A DNA stretch of 64,000 nt from Larsenimonas rhizosphaerae (GCF_023700005.1 NZ_JAMLJK010000002.1:1-64000); one strand, 5' to 3'. Counted from the stretch's first letter, positions 27,075-36,765 are shown. Notes: generated from the sequence alone by a model not told the origin. Numbers and translations: made by a program.

Positions 27075-27463
27075 ACCTGTTCCTCCTGATTCAGGGACGC
27101 GCTCTCGGGGCGTGCGCCAACGGTTTGCCAGCCGCTGGTCGCTGCCTGAACACCGGACTGGTGTTGGGAATCAGGCAGGTTCTCGGCCGTTACGGACGGT
27201 CGTTCACCCATCTTGTAGGTTTCATGAATTTCGTAGGTGGCCGTGTTGCGAGTAATGTTGAAAAACTTGCGGCACCCCACCGAGTGCACCCACAGTTCGT
27301 GGTGGATGCCGCGCTCGTTGTCACGGAAGAACAGGTAACCGCCCCATTCGTCATCAGTGGTGGTGTCCGGCGTTGCCGGACGCGCCAGGTGTGCCTGACC
27401 ACGGGGATGAAACTCTTCTTCTTCGCGGTATTCGTCACAGTACGGGCAGTGAATATGGAACAT
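27071..27463 (-). CDS. soxD: Sarcosine oxidase delta subunit
   Basis: The 130-residue zinc-binding subunit of sarcosine oxidase. The N-terminus has the Cys pair in HCPYCDEYREEEEF, and a later conserved stretch is WVHSVGCRKFFNITRNT, both seen across SoxD proteins. It lies between soxB (12 bp upstream) and soxA (4-bp overlap), the invariant B-D-A-G order. Confidence 0.95.
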   Translation of the reverse strand: MFHIHCPYCDEYREEEEFHPRGQAHLARPATPDTTTDDEWGGYLFFRDNERGIHHELWVHSVGCRKFFNITRNTATYEIHETYKMGERPSVTAENLPDSQHQSGVQAATSGWQTVGARPESASLNQEEQV

Positions 27464-27475
27464 GCTGCAATCTCC

Positions 27476-28726
27476 TCAGTGAGCTACGCCTGCGGCACCG
27501 TGTTCATCGACCAGCGCGCCTGAATTAAAGCGATCAATCGAAAACGGCGCGGCGATGGGGTGGGCTTCGTTTTTGGCAAGCGTGGCGGCAAAGACATGCC
27601 CGGAACCCGGGATGGCCTTGAATCCGCCGGTGCCCCAGCCACAGTTGAAGAACATGCCCTTGACCGGGGTTGCCGAGATGATCGGGCTGGCGTCCGGGCA
27701 CGTATCCACAATGCCGCCCCACTGGCGGTTCATGCGGACACGGGAGAAGATCGGGAACATTTCCACGATGGCCTGCAGGGTGTGCTCGATGGTGGTATAG
27801 CTGCCGCGCTGACCGTAGCCGACGTAGCCGTCGATGCCGGCACCGATGACCAGGTCACCCTTGTCGGACTGGCTGACGTAGCCATGAACGTGGTTGGACA
27901 TGACCACGGTATCCAGGATCGGCTTCAGCGGTTCGGATACCAGTGCCTGCAGCGGGTGTGATTCAAGCGGTAGCTTGAAGCCGGCCATCTTGGCCAGAAC
28001 GCCCGAGTTCCCTGCCGCGACACAGCCAACGGTTTTGGCTTCGATGTCACCGCGATTGGTGTGCACGCCATGGACGCGACCATCACGAATCTTGAAGCCG
28101 GTCACTTCGGTATTCTGAAGCAGATCGACGCCCATCGAGTCGGCAGCACGCGCATAGCCCCAGGCAACGGCATCGTGACGTGCCACACCGGCGCGTGGCT
28201 GCCAGGAGGCACCCATGACCGGATAGCGGGCATTCTTCGAGCAGTCCAGAATCGGAACGATGTCCTGAACACCCTTGGCATCAAGCACTTCACCATCAAT
28301 GCCGTTCAGACGGTTGGCGTTGACGCGACGCTGGATATCACGCATGTCCTGCAGGGTGTGCCCGAGGTTGAGCACACCGCGCTGGGAAAACATGACGTTA
28401 TAGTTCAGGTCCTGTGAGAGGCCTTCCCACAGCTTCATCGAGTGCTCAAACAGGGCTGCAGCTTCGTCCCACAGGTAATTCGAGCGCACGATGGTGGTAT
28501 TACGTGCGGTGTTACCGCCGCCCAGCCAGCCCTTCTCGATCACGGCCACGTTGGTGATGCCGTGTACCTTGGCCAGATAATAGGCAGTGGCAAGACCGTG
28601 ACCACCCCCGCCAACGATGATGACATCGTACTGTTTCTTGGGGGTGGGGTTGCGCCATTGGCGCTCCCAGTTTTCATGGTGGCTCATCGCGTGTTTGACG
28701 AGCCCGAATCCAGAATAACGTTTCAT
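27476..28726 (-). CDS. soxB: Sarcosine oxidase beta subunit
   Basis: The FAD/FMN-binding catalytic subunit (416 residues) of the DAO family. The dinucleotide motif [19 protein letters not shown] is at about residue 35, followed by [19 protein letters not shown], the DAO-type [14 protein letters not shown] near the C-terminus, and [10 protein letters not shown]. It follows glyA by 42 bp and is probably expressed from the glyA promoter. Confidence 0.96.
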   Translation of the reverse strand: MKRYSGFGLVKHAMSHHENWERQWRNPTPKKQYDVIIVGGGGHGLATAYYLAKVHGITNVAVIEKGWLGGGNTARNTTIVRSNYLWDEAAALFEHSMKLWEGLSQDLNYNVMFSQRGVLNLGHTLQDMRDIQRRVNANRLNGIDGEVLDAKGVQDIVPILDCSKNARYPVMGASWQPRAGVARHDAVAWGYARAADSMGVDLLQNTEVTGFKIRDGRVHGVHTNRGDIEAKTVGCVAAGNSGVLAKMAGFKLPLESHPLQALVSEPLKPILDTVVMSNHVHGYVSQSDKGDLVIGAGIDGYVGYGQRGSYTTIEHTLQAIVEMFPIFSRVRMNRQWGGIVDTCPDASPIISATPVKGMFFNCGWGTGGFKAIPGSGHVFAATLAKNEAHPIAAPFSIDRFNSGALVDEHGAAGVAH

Positions 28727-28768
28727 GTTTTTCTCCGGAAGATACTGTCCGATCTCGATCGGCGTGGA

Positions 28769-30073
28769 TCAGATGGCAGCGGCGTGTTCGCCGACTGCTG
28801 CAGTGTCTTTTTGGCCATAGACCGGGTAGCGGGAGCACAGTGTCGCCACCTTGTCACGTACCTGCGCTTCTACCTTGTCGGTGGATTCCTGGGTGGCCAG
28901 TACGTCGAGCAGATCACAGATCCAGCCTGCAAGTTCCCTGCAGTCATCTTCGCCAAACCCGCGTGAGGTAATGGCCGGAGTGCCGATACGAAGGCCGGAG
29001 GTCACAAACGGGCTCTGGGGGTCATTGGGCACGGTATTCTTGTTGACGGTAATGCAGGCACGGCCCAGTGCGGCGTCTGCATCCTTGCCGGTCACGCCCT
29101 GCTTGATCAGTGATACCAGAAACAGGTGATCTTCCGTACCGTTGGACACGACATCGTAGCCGCGCTCGATAAAGGTATTTGCCATCATGCTGGCATTGGT
29201 CAGTACCTGACGCTGATAGCTGACAAACTCCTGGCTCATCGCTTCCTTGAAGGCCACGGCCTTGGCGGCGATGACATGCATCAGGGGGCCGCCCTGCTGA
29301 CCGGGGAAAACCGCGCCATTGAGTTTCTTGTACAGGTCGGCATCGCCATGTGCGGACAGGATCATGCCGCCACGAGGCCCGCGCAGGGTCTTGTGAGTCG
29401 TGGTGGTCACGACGTGGGCATGAGGCAGCGGGCTCGGGTAGAGGTCTGCTGCGACCAGACCGGCGATATGCGCCATATCGACCATCAGCCACGCACCAAC
29501 GTTATCGGCAATGGTGCGGAACCGGCGCCAGTCGATCACACGGGAGTAGGCAGAGAAGCCGGCAATGATCATTTTGGGCTTGTGTTCGTTGGCCAGCTGC
29601 TCGACTTCGTCGTAATCGATTTCGCCGGTTTCGGTATTGATACCGTACTGAACTGCGTTGTAATGCTTGCCGGAGAAGTTGGGCGCGGCACCGTGAGTCA
29701 GGTGGCCACCATGGGCCAGGCTCATGCCCAGAATGGTGTCACCGGGTTTGACCAGTGCCATGAAGACGGCTGCGTTGGCCTGAGCACCAGAGTGTGGCTG
29801 TACGTTGGCGTAATCGGCGCCGAACAGGTCGCAGGCACGGTCGATGGCCAGCTGTTCGACCTTGTCAACGAACTCGCAGCCACCGTAGTAACGCTTGCCG
29901 GGATAACCTTCCGCGTACTTGTTGGTCAGCTGTGACCCTTGCGCCTGCATGACAGCACGGCTGGTGTAGTTTTCCGAGGCAATCAGCTCGATATGAGCTT
30001 CCTGACGCTCGACTTCTTCAGCGATGGCGGACGTGATCAGGGGATCGCAGATGTTCAGATCTTCATGGTTCAT
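28769..30073 (-). CDS. glyA: Serine hydroxymethyltransferase
   Basis: The PLP enzyme that interconverts glycine plus 5,10-methylene-THF and serine plus THF. Key segments are [10 protein letters not shown] (residue 30), [40 protein letters not shown], and the PLP-lysine motif [17 protein letters not shown]. Length 434 residues. As the first gene of glyA-soxBDAG-purU it is likely a catabolic copy that uses the glycine and methylene-THF produced by SoxBDAG; a housekeeping copy may exist elsewhere. No clear ribosome site precedes the ATG. Confidence 0.97.
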   Translation of the reverse strand: MNHEDLNICDPLITSAIAEEVERQEAHIELIASENYTSRAVMQAQGSQLTNKYAEGYPGKRYYGGCEFVDKVEQLAIDRACDLFGADYANVQPHSGAQANAAVFMALVKPGDTILGMSLAHGGHLTHGAAPNFSGKHYNAVQYGINTETGEIDYDEVEQLANEHKPKMIIAGFSAYSRVIDWRRFRTIADNVGAWLMVDMAHIAGLVAADLYPSPLPHAHVVTTTTHKTLRGPRGGMILSAHGDADLYKKLNGAVFPGQQGGPLMHVIAAKAVAFKEAMSQEFVSYQRQVLTNASMMANTFIERGYDVVSNGTEDHLFLVSLIKQGVTGKDADAALGRACITVNKNTVPNDPQSPFVTSGLRIGTPAITSRGFGEDDCRELAGWICDLLDVLATQESTDKVEAQVRDKVATLCSRYPVYGQKDTAAVGEHAAAI

Positions 30074-30336
30074 GGAGATAACCCGGCTTGGTGTCTTGTG
30101 GTTGTAAGCCCCTGTGAACCTGGTGGCTCATCTCAGGCCGCTCGGAGTGTCTGTCGCTCATCATTGGCCTTGTGTGAGGTGAAATGATTGAACGTTTGCG
30201 ACAAATCTTTTGTAGAAAGCCTTCAATTCGCTTATATCGCTGATTTTTAAACGTATTTATTTTTGAATCTGGCGCAGAAGGACAGATGCGCCGACATGGC
30301 GGGAGGAATGGGCAACAGCACGTGGCAGGACGGAAC
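30074..30336 (-). promoter_or_regulatory. Promoter region of the glyA-sox operon
   Basis: A 263-bp AT-richer stretch between the regulator 3' end and glyA. It contains an ACAAA-N3-TTTGT palindrome (30201-30213) about 130 bp upstream of glyA that could be a regulator site. No glycine-riboswitch pattern was recognised. Confidence 0.45.
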
Positions 30337-31383
30337 CTACCGGGCGGTGTCATCACCGATATGAAGGAAGAAAGGGTCGACCAGCGGGGAGCGGGCGCTT
30401 TTGGGCAGCTTGCGTATTTCCGATGGGGACACGCCAAAGGCGTCACGGAAATGACGGGAAAAATGGGCTGTGTCCGAAAATCCGCAGCGGTCGCCGATAT
30501 CGGTCACACTGGACTGTGTGTAGCTCAGCAACCAGTACCCATAACGAAGTCGCAGATCGCGGGCAAACTTCTGAGGACTGATGCCCAGCTGTTCCTTGAA
30601 GCGACGCTCCAGACTTCTTCGTGAGGTGCCAAGCCGTCCTGCCAGTTCATCCACGGTCAGAATCGTGCCCAGGTGTTGCTCGAACATGGAAATGGCACGC
30701 CGTACCATCGGGTCGGCTACCCGGTTGAATACCACTGGTTGAGGCTGCGGATGTGCACCTTCCCGCGGTTCATCAATCAGCATGATGTGCAGGCTTTTAC
30801 GGGCCCAGGAGCGGCCAAGGTGACGCTCGACGAGATAGGAGGCCAGGTCGGCCGAGGCAATGCCGCCGGCGCAGGTCAGTCGATCGCCGTCATCAAGGTA
30901 AAGCCGGTCTGCTACCGGCTCGATGGCCGGGTAGCGAGAGGCTAGATCCCGGTGGTGGTACCAGCTGACGCAGCACCGGCGTCCCTCCATCAGCCCGGCC
31001 TGAATCAGGGAAAATACACCGGTACACACCCCGATCAGCGGCACCTGCCGGGTGGCAGCCAGACGCAGATAATCGAGGGCCTGCTGATCCTGCTGGTCGT
31101 CTTCGGACAACACGCCGCCGATGACCACGATGTAGTCAAAGCGCTCCGGCTCCGCCAGCGGCTCGCAGCCGGTCATGATGGCGCCATTGCTGGAGGTCAC
31201 ATCCTTGCCATCTGATGTCATGAAGCGCCATTTACAGTGTACCTGGCGGCTTCTGTCTCCATCGTCGGCTGCCAGCCTGAGGCAGTCCACGAATGCCGAA
31301 AACGGCAGCATGGTAAAGCGCTGGAGCAGCACAAATCCCACTGACAACGGAACTTTGGGTGAGGCGTAAACGTCTGGCGGCAT
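30337..31383 (-). CDS. GlxA-family AraC-type transcriptional regulator
   Basis: The N-terminal DJ-1/PfpI-like domain (about residues 12-190, with VVIGGV and IGVCTGVFSLIQAGLMEG) is followed by a C-terminal AraC domain with two helix-turn-helix motifs (TVDELAGRLGTSRRSLERRF and DIGDRCGFSDTAHFSRHFRD). 348 residues. In Pseudomonas such regulators (GbdR, SouR, CdhR, ArgR) control glycine betaine, dimethylglycine, sarcosine, carnitine and arginine use. Immediately upstream of glyA-soxBDAG on the same strand, it is the best candidate activator of that operon. Which orthologue it is cannot be told by eye. Confidence 0.9.
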   Translation of the reverse strand: MPPDVYASPKVPLSVGFVLLQRFTMLPFSAFVDCLRLAADDGDRSRQVHCKWRFMTSDGKDVTSSNGAIMTGCEPLAEPERFDYIVVIGGVLSEDDQQDQQALDYLRLAATRQVPLIGVCTGVFSLIQAGLMEGRRCCVSWYHHRDLASRYPAIEPVADRLYLDDGDRLTCAGGIASADLASYLVERHLGRSWARKSLHIMLIDEPREGAHPQPQPVVFNRVADPMVRRAISMFEQHLGTILTVDELAGRLGTSRRSLERRFKEQLGISPQKFARDLRLRYGYWLLSYTQSSVTDIGDRCGFSDTAHFSRHFRDAFGVSPSEIRKLPKSARSPLVDPFFLHIGDDTAR

Positions 31384-31738
31384 GAAACAGGCTCCGGCCC
31401 ATGAGCGAACATTCTTGTTTTTCTAGTGCGTATCCAGGGGGACAGGCCGTACCTGCGCCACCATGGTGCCCGAGACGGCACGGCAGGTACGCTGCCGGTT
31501 TGTCCGGTGTAGTTTAACCGGGATCGAAAACACCCGGCACCAGGACTTTACGGTGTTTTGCCTGCCTGGCGCTGACCTGGTTGTCCGGTATCAGTGCCGC
31601 GCCGAACCTGTCCCTGGTTTTTACTGCATGGCACAGGCAATGTCATATTCTGCGGTACCTTTGTTCGGGGTGCTTTCCCCATTACGCCGTCGGATGTATG
31701 TATCAGCGCCCAACCCCATGATTCTCAAGGAAGTGTCC
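31384..31738. other. Divergent intergenic region with nested inverted repeats (355 bp)
   Basis: No gene is supported. CGTACCTGC (31448-31456) and GCAGGTACG (31483-31491) are perfect 9-bp arms around 26 nt, and a 10-bp palindrome CACCATGGTG (31459-31468) lies inside. This may be an operator for the divergent GlxA-type regulator or GST gene. Confidence 0.5.
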
Positions 31739-32437
31739 GTGTCACGCCATCTTTATATTGCCAACAGAAACTACTCCTCCTGGTCCATGCGTCCCTGGGT
31801 ATTGATGCACGCACTGGATATCCCCTTCAACGAGATCATGGTTCCGTTTGTTCATGGGGATCGGCAGCCACAGTTTGATGCCTTCTCGCCTACCGGAAAG
31901 GTGCCTTGCCTGGTGGACGGTGAGGTAACCGTCTGGGACTCGCTGGCCATCTGTGAATACCTCGCCGAAGGCACCCCGGGTGTCTGGCCGGAGGCGCCAA
32001 CAGCCCGGGCCTTTGCTCGCTGTGCGGCGGCCGAAATGCACTCCGGCTTTCCGGCGCTGCGTAACGAGTGTTCGATGAACTGCAGTCTGACCATTGACAT
32101 GGGCACTCCCGGCGACGCGCTGGAGCAGGACCTCAAGCGACTCGAGTCACTCTGGTGCGAGGGCCTGGACCGGTTTGGCGGCCCCTGGCTTGCCGGAGAA
32201 GCCTTTACTGCGGCAGATGCGTTCTATGCGCCGGTGGCGGTGCGTCTCAAGGGATACCAGCTGCATCTGGGAGAGCAGGCGATGGCGTATGCCGCTCGAT
32301 TGCTTGAGCATCCTTCGGTCGCTGTCTGGATCGCCGAGGGCATAGCTGAACCTGATCGCGAAATGTCTCATGAAAACGATTGTATACGTGACCGGTGCGT
32401 GGTCGAGGATGCCCGGATTGCCTCGCCGCTGACTTGA
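31739..32437 (+). CDS. Glutathione S-transferase family protein
   Basis: Thioredoxin-like N-terminal GST domain (YIANRNYSSWSMRPWVLMHA, with the SPTGKVPCLVDG cis-Pro loop and VWDSLAICEYLAE glutathione-contact motif) followed by a helical C-terminal domain with FTAADAFYAPVAVRLKGY. GTG at 31739 is preferred because AGGA lies 7 nt upstream; ATG 31718 is an alternative. 232 residues. The NYSSWS-R-PW pattern marks the subgroup often annotated YfcF/YliJ-like. The substrate is unknown. Monocistronic. Confidence 0.85.
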   Translation: MSRHLYIANRNYSSWSMRPWVLMHALDIPFNEIMVPFVHGDRQPQFDAFSPTGKVPCLVDGEVTVWDSLAICEYLAEGTPGVWPEAPTARAFARCAAAEMHSGFPALRNECSMNCSLTIDMGTPGDALEQDLKRLESLWCEGLDRFGGPWLAGEAFTAADAFYAPVAVRLKGYQLHLGEQAMAYAARLLEHPSVAVWIAEGIAEPDREMSHENDCIRDRCVVEDARIASPLT

Positions 32438-32495
32438 ACATTGGTCCAGGTGTATGTAGTCAAAGCTCACCGATTTACGCAGATAGTCTCATTTC

Positions 32496-32518
32496 AGTGC
32501 CGGTGAATAACCGGCACT
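32496..32518. terminator. Hairpin between the GST gene and ptxS
   Basis: AGTGCCGGT and ACCGGCACT form a perfect 9-bp stem with a GAATA loop, 58 bp after the GST stop. The T run is poor, so it is a probable weak terminator. Confidence 0.55.
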
Positions 32519-32526
32519 ATATCCAT

Positions 32527-32545
32527 TATTGGAACCGTTCCCATT
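32527..32545. promoter_or_regulatory. Putative PtxS operator upstream of ptxS
   Basis: GGAAC-c-GTTCC (32531-32541) with partly symmetrical flanks lies 42 bp before the ptxS start. LacI-family regulators bind such palindromes, and a related site precedes kguE. Confidence 0.6.
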
Positions 32546-32582
32546 AATTTTCTCAGGGAAATCCGCGAGGAGTATATCGTCC

Positions 32583-33614
32583 ATGCCCCGACCACCTGCG
32601 CGTCCACGCTTGACCATTCTGGATGTCGCCCGGGACGCCGGCGTTTCCAAAACCAGCGTGTCGCGTTATTTCGGACCGGAACGGTCGTTGCTGTCCGAAT
32701 CGATGCGGACTCGCATCGAGGCCTCCATCTCCCGGCTGGGCTTTTACCCCGACCGGATTGCCAGCAGCCTGCGTGGTCGACGCACCGGACTGATCGGCAT
32801 GCTGGTCGCCGACATGCGCAACCCGTTTACCGTGGCCATGATTCATGGTGCCGAACAGGCCTGCCGGGCTCGCGGATACTCGCTGGTGGTGTGCAATACC
32901 GACAGTGATGATCTGCTCGAACAGCGTCACCTCGACGTGCTTCAGGGCTATAACGTGGAAGGCCTGGTCGTCAATACGCGAGGACACAGCGTGGCGCCAC
33001 TGGTGGCCCGGTTCGAAGCCGGTCTGCCGATGGTGATGGTGGATCGCCACCTGCCCGGGCTTGCCTGTGACATGGTGGGACTGGACAACGCGCAGGCCAT
33101 GCATCTGGCGATGACGCACCTGGCGGAGCAGGGATATCGAAAGGTACTGATGGTAACGCCGCCGATACCGGGCATCAGCTCACGCGAGGAGCGTACAGCC
33201 TGCTTTGAATCGGAAGCACTGCTGTCAGGGCTTGAGAGTGAGTTGTTCGAAGTGGACCTGGACAACGAACCGGCACGACTCGGCGAGCGTCTGGCCGGCT
33301 GGCTGGATGAGGCTCCGGCCTGCCGAGGCGCGATTCTGACCGGTAATGGCGTGGTCAACCTGGCGGTCTGCCAGGCGCTGCATCAGCTGATGCCCGCGCC
33401 GCTTGAGCGAACCGGCCTTCTGGGCATTGATGAGCTGGAATGGTGTGCACTGGTCGGCCCGGGGATCTCCACGGTTGAACAGCCGGTGGGGGCCATGGGC
33501 GAGGAAGCCATCATACGGCTTCTTACCCGTATAGAGGGTGATGCCGAAGCGCCCGTACACCGTACGTTCGAGGCCACGCTGAATGTGCGTGGCAGTACCG
33601 CACGGGTGGACTAG
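32583..33614 (+). CDS. ptxS: LacI-family regulator, probable PtxS
   Basis: The N-terminal LacI helix-turn-helix TILDVARDAGVSKTSVSRYF is followed by a periplasmic-binding-protein-like effector domain (RTGLIGMLVADMRNPFTV, LTGNGVVNLAVC, LLGIDELEWCALVGPG). Start at 32583 gives 343 residues with GAGGAG 10 nt upstream. Gene order regulator-isomerase-kinase-carrier-reductase is that of Pseudomonas ptxS-kguEKTD, where PtxS represses the cluster and responds to 2-ketogluconate. The assignment is by family plus synteny. Confidence 0.88.
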   Translation: MPRPPARPRLTILDVARDAGVSKTSVSRYFGPERSLLSESMRTRIEASISRLGFYPDRIASSLRGRRTGLIGMLVADMRNPFTVAMIHGAEQACRARGYSLVVCNTDSDDLLEQRHLDVLQGYNVEGLVVNTRGHSVAPLVARFEAGLPMVMVDRHLPGLACDMVGLDNAQAMHLAMTHLAEQGYRKVLMVTPPIPGISSREERTACFESEALLSGLESELFEVDLDNEPARLGERLAGWLDEAPACRGAILTGNGVVNLAVCQALHQLMPAPLERTGLLGIDELEWCALVGPGISTVEQPVGAMGEEAIIRLLTRIEGDAEAPVHRTFEATLNVRGSTARVD

Positions 33615-33631
33615 GCGGTCACCTCGCCCCG

Positions 33632-33651
33632 CTTTGGGAACGTTACCAAAG
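33632..33651. promoter_or_regulatory. Putative PtxS operator upstream of kguE
   Basis: CTTTGGGAAC (33632-33641) and GTTACCAAAG (33642-33651) form a 20-bp palindrome with one mismatched pair, 37 bp before kguE. It shares GGAAC/GTT with the site upstream of ptxS. Confidence 0.6.
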
Positions 33652-33688
33652 ACTGAGAATGATGGTTTGTAACTACAAGGAAATATCG

Positions 33689-34471
33689 ATGGGTCCCGTA
33701 TTTGTCTGCACGTCTGCGTTTGGAAGCGATACCGTTCGCCGGCTGGGGCAGCCGGCCGTGCTGAGCTGGATTGCAGACGCCGGCGCGGCCGGTGTTGAGA
33801 TCAGGGAGGAACTGCTGGGCGGCACGGATGCCGAGCTTGAAAAGCTGGCAGCACTGGCCATTGATCGCCACCTGCTGGTGGTTTATTCCGCCGCGGCGCC
33901 CCTGTTTGATCAGTCCGGCACGCTGGATATGCCCGCGCTGCGGCGCGCCGCTGACCGAGCGCTCAAATGCGGAGCCGGCCGATTGAAATGCGGGCTGGGT
34001 CATCTGCCCGCTGCAGGTGTCGAGGCCGGTGCAGATGCACTGGCACGCTGGCTGTCAAGCTCCACCATGCCGCTGACGATCGAAAATGATCAAACCCGGG
34101 ATGGGGCCAATCCGGCGCGTCACGAGGCGCTTCACAAGGCGCTGGCCGAACGGCTGCCCATGGATCGCCGGCCCGGGGCAACACTGGATCTTGGCAACGG
34201 GCACTGGACCGACCATGACATCGCCGGGAGCGTGACCCGAATGGCGCCCTGGATCGATTACGTGCATTGCAAGGCTGCAGTGTTTCGCAATGGTGGCTGG
34301 GAGGCCTGCGTCCCGAATGTCGTAACGCGAGCGCACTGGTCATCGCTCTGGAAAACCCTGCCGGAGACGTTGCCCCGTGCCATCGAGTTTCCTGTGCCGG
34401 CCGAGGATGTCATCACTCTGGCGCACTGGATTGAAACGTTGAACGAGTTACCCAAGGAGCACTGTGCATGA
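33689..34471 (+). CDS. kguE: KguE-like sugar isomerase/epimerase (TIM barrel)
   Basis: A 260-residue AP endonuclease family 2-type TIM barrel. Visible putative metal-site segments are VEIREELLGG, LTIENDQTRDG, TLDLGNGHWTD and VHCKAAV. The start at 33689 has AGGA 7 nt upstream. In Pseudomonas, KguE accompanies 2-ketogluconate use, but its exact reaction is not settled. It overlaps kguK by 4 bp (ATGA), giving translational coupling. Confidence 0.82.
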   Translation: MGPVFVCTSAFGSDTVRRLGQPAVLSWIADAGAAGVEIREELLGGTDAELEKLAALAIDRHLLVVYSAAAPLFDQSGTLDMPALRRAADRALKCGAGRLKCGLGHLPAAGVEAGADALARWLSSSTMPLTIENDQTRDGANPARHEALHKALAERLPMDRRPGATLDLGNGHWTDHDIAGSVTRMAPWIDYVHCKAAVFRNGGWEACVPNVVTRAHWSSLWKTLPETLPRAIEFPVPAEDVITLAHWIETLNELPKEHCA

Positions 34472-35436
34472 GCATGTCCCTTCCTTCCTGTGATGTGATC
34501 GCCTTTGGCGAAACCATGGCCATGATGGTGGCCGAGACCGAAGGGTCTCTGGCTTCGGTCATGCGCTTTCACAAGCGCATCGCCGGCGCTGACAGCAATG
34601 TCGCCATCGGGCTTGCCCGGCTAGGGCTGGATGTCAGCTGGGTCAGCCGGGTAGGACAGGACAGTCTGGGACAATTCATCATTGATGCGCTGGCGGCTGA
34701 GGGAATCGACGTATCCCGGGTTCAGGTAGACCCGCGTTACCCGACCGGTTTTCAGTTCAAGTCCCGACGTGACGATGGCGGTGACCCGGAAGTCGAGTAC
34801 TTCCGTCGCGGCTCAGCCGCCAGCCACATGGCCCCGAACGACCTGCCGGACGACCTGATCGCGAGTGCCCGTCACCTGCACTGCACCGGGATTCCGCCAG
34901 CCCTGGGGGCCTCGGTTCACGACCTGACGCGCCACGCCATGGCGACCATGCGTGCACGTGGCGGGTCCATTTCCTTTGATCCCAACCTGAGGCCGGGCCT
35001 GTGGCCGGATACTGACACCATGCGGCGCGCCATCAATGCGCTGGCCTTCGATGCAGACTGGGTGCTGCCGGGCCTGGCGGAAGGTGAAATCCTGACCGGC
35101 GAAACCACCGCCGAGGGCATCGCGGCATTTTATCTGGAGCAGGGCGTCAAGGAGGTGGTGATCAAGCTCGGGCCGGAAGGCGCCTGGTATCAGAGCGCCA
35201 CTGAGGCATTCATGGTTCCCGGCGTCAGGGTCGACCGGGTAATCGATACCGTGGGCGCCGGTGACGGCTTTGCCACAGGCTATATCAGCGCTCGGCTGGA
35301 TGGCGAGTCGCCCCGCGCCTGCCTGCAGCGTGCCAATCAGATCGGCGCGCTGGCGGTACAGACCCGGGGTGACATGGAAGGCCTGCCCACCCGAACCGAA
35401 CTTGAGCGGGCGCTGGCGGCCCATCGCCCCGTATAG
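34468..35436 (+). CDS. kguK: 2-ketogluconate kinase KguK (PfkB family)
   Basis: A PfkB/ribokinase-fold sugar kinase. The first signature is FHKRIAGADSNVAIGLARLG, and the second is the ATP-binding DTVGAGDGFATGY near residue 260 with the catalytic Asp. 322 residues. In the kgu pathway it phosphorylates 2-ketogluconate to 2-keto-6-phosphogluconate. By sequence alone it could be a 2-keto-3-deoxygluconate kinase (KdgK); the kguT/kguD/ptxS context favours KguK. AAGGAG 8 nt upstream. Confidence 0.85.
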   Translation: MSMSLPSCDVIAFGETMAMMVAETEGSLASVMRFHKRIAGADSNVAIGLARLGLDVSWVSRVGQDSLGQFIIDALAAEGIDVSRVQVDPRYPTGFQFKSRRDDGGDPEVEYFRRGSAASHMAPNDLPDDLIASARHLHCTGIPPALGASVHDLTRHAMATMRARGGSISFDPNLRPGLWPDTDTMRRAINALAFDADWVLPGLAEGEILTGETTAEGIAAFYLEQGVKEVVIKLGPEGAWYQSATEAFMVPGVRVDRVIDTVGAGDGFATGYISARLDGESPRACLQRANQIGALAVQTRGDMEGLPTRTELERALAAHRPV

Positions 35437-35481
35437 GATCACTCACCCATCGTCGGAAGGTCCGGCAAAAGGAGCATCACG

Positions 35482-36765
35482 ATGAGACATCTGCCCGTTC
35501 GGCGCTGGTGGTATTTGATGCCGATAGTATTCATCACCTACTCACTGGCCTATGTAGACCGTGCCAACTACGGATTTGCCGTGGCGGGTGGCATGGCTGA
35601 TGACCTGAACATCACGCCGGCGGTGTCCTCGCTGCTGGGGTCACTGTTTTTTCTCGGCTACTTCTTTTGTCAGGTACCCGGGGCGATTTATGCGGAAAAG
35701 CGCAGCGCCAAGGTACTGATCTTCTGGTGCCTGATTGCCTGGAGTGCGCTGGCGACGCTCACTGGCATCATTCCGAACGTCAATGCGCTGATCGTTATTC
35801 GCTTCCTGCTGGGCGTGACCGAGGCGGCCGTCATGCCGGCGATGCTGGTGTATCTGAGTCACTGGTTTACCCGGGCCGAGCGGTCACGAGCCAATACCTT
35901 CCTGATCATGGGCAACCCGGTCACCATTCTTTGGATGTCAGTGCTGTCAGGGTACCTGATCGAGCACACCGACTGGCGCTGGATGTTCATCATTGAAGGG
36001 GTGCCCGGGCTGATCTGGGCCGTTTTCTGGTGGTTCCTGGTGGTCGACAAGCCGGAACAGGCCACCTGGCTCAATGATGATGAAAAGACCGCCATTCGTC
36101 AGTCGCTGGCTGAGGAGCAGCGCGATCTGAAGCCGGTCAAGAATTACATGAGTGCCTTCAAGACGCCGCAGGTACTGCTGCTGTGCCTGCAATACTTCTG
36201 CTGGAGTATCGGTGTCTACGGCTTTGTCCTGTGGCTGCCGTCGATGCTGTCGAAGGCTGGCAGCCTGGATATCGTTTCCACCGGCTGGTTGTCCTCTGCG
36301 CCATATCTGGCGGCAGTCATCGGCATGCTGCTGGTCTCATGGGGGTCCGATAAATACCTGAATCGACGACACTTTGTCTGGCCACCGTTGTGTGTCGCGG
36401 GGCTGGCGTTCATGGGCTCCTGGATCCTTGGTGCCGATCATTTCTGGTGGTCTTATGCGCTGTTGATCGTGGCCGGCTTTGGTCTTTATGCGCCCTATGG
36501 TCCGTTTTTTGCCATCATTCCCGAGCTGCTGCCAAGCAACGTGGCGGGCGGGGCCATGGCACTGGTCAACTCCTGTGGCGCGCTGGGCGGATTTCTGGGT
36601 GCCTATGGTGTGGGTTATCTGAACGGCATGACCGGCAGCTCCTCGGCGTCCTATATTGCCATGGGGTCTGCACTTCTAGTCTCGGCGGCACTGATACTGT
36701 GCGTCAGGCCTGCCACGGAAAAGGCACCCAGGGGCGAAGCCGTCGCGGCAGCGGCGTCTCGCTGA
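35482..36765 (+). CDS. kguT: 2-ketogluconate transporter KguT (MFS, ACS family)
   Basis: A 12-helix major facilitator of the anion:cation symporter family, 427 residues. The N-terminal signature is SLAYVDRANYGFAVAGGMAD, and the loop 2-3 region is FFLGYFFCQVPGAIYAEKRS. In the kgu operon it imports 2-ketogluconate with protons. AGGAG 7 nt upstream of ATG 35482. Inner membrane. Confidence 0.87.
   Translation: MRHLPVRRWWYLMPIVFITYSLAYVDRANYGFAVAGGMADDLNITPAVSSLLGSLFFLGYFFCQVPGAIYAEKRSAKVLIFWCLIAWSALATLTGIIPNVNALIVIRFLLGVTEAAVMPAMLVYLSHWFTRAERSRANTFLIMGNPVTILWMSVLSGYLIEHTDWRWMFIIEGVPGLIWAVFWWFLVVDKPEQATWLNDDEKTAIRQSLAEEQRDLKPVKNYMSAFKTPQVLLLCLQYFCWSIGVYGFVLWLPSMLSKAGSLDIVSTGWLSSAPYLAAVIGMLLVSWGSDKYLNRRHFVWPPLCVAGLAFMGSWILGADHFWWSYALLIVAGFGLYAPYGPFFAIIPELLPSNVAGGAMALVNSCGALGGFLGAYGVGYLNGMTGSSSASYIAMGSALLVSAALILCVRPATEKAPRGEAVAAAASR

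Noticed and set aside
30074-30336. Glycine riboswitch in front of glyA
   Set aside because: The conserved aptamer core pattern was not found by eye; the operon is better explained by the adjacent GlxA-type regulator.
34468-35436. Calling the PfkB kinase KdgK
   Set aside because: Sequence alone allows it, but the regulator-isomerase-kinase-carrier-reductase order matches kguEKTD.
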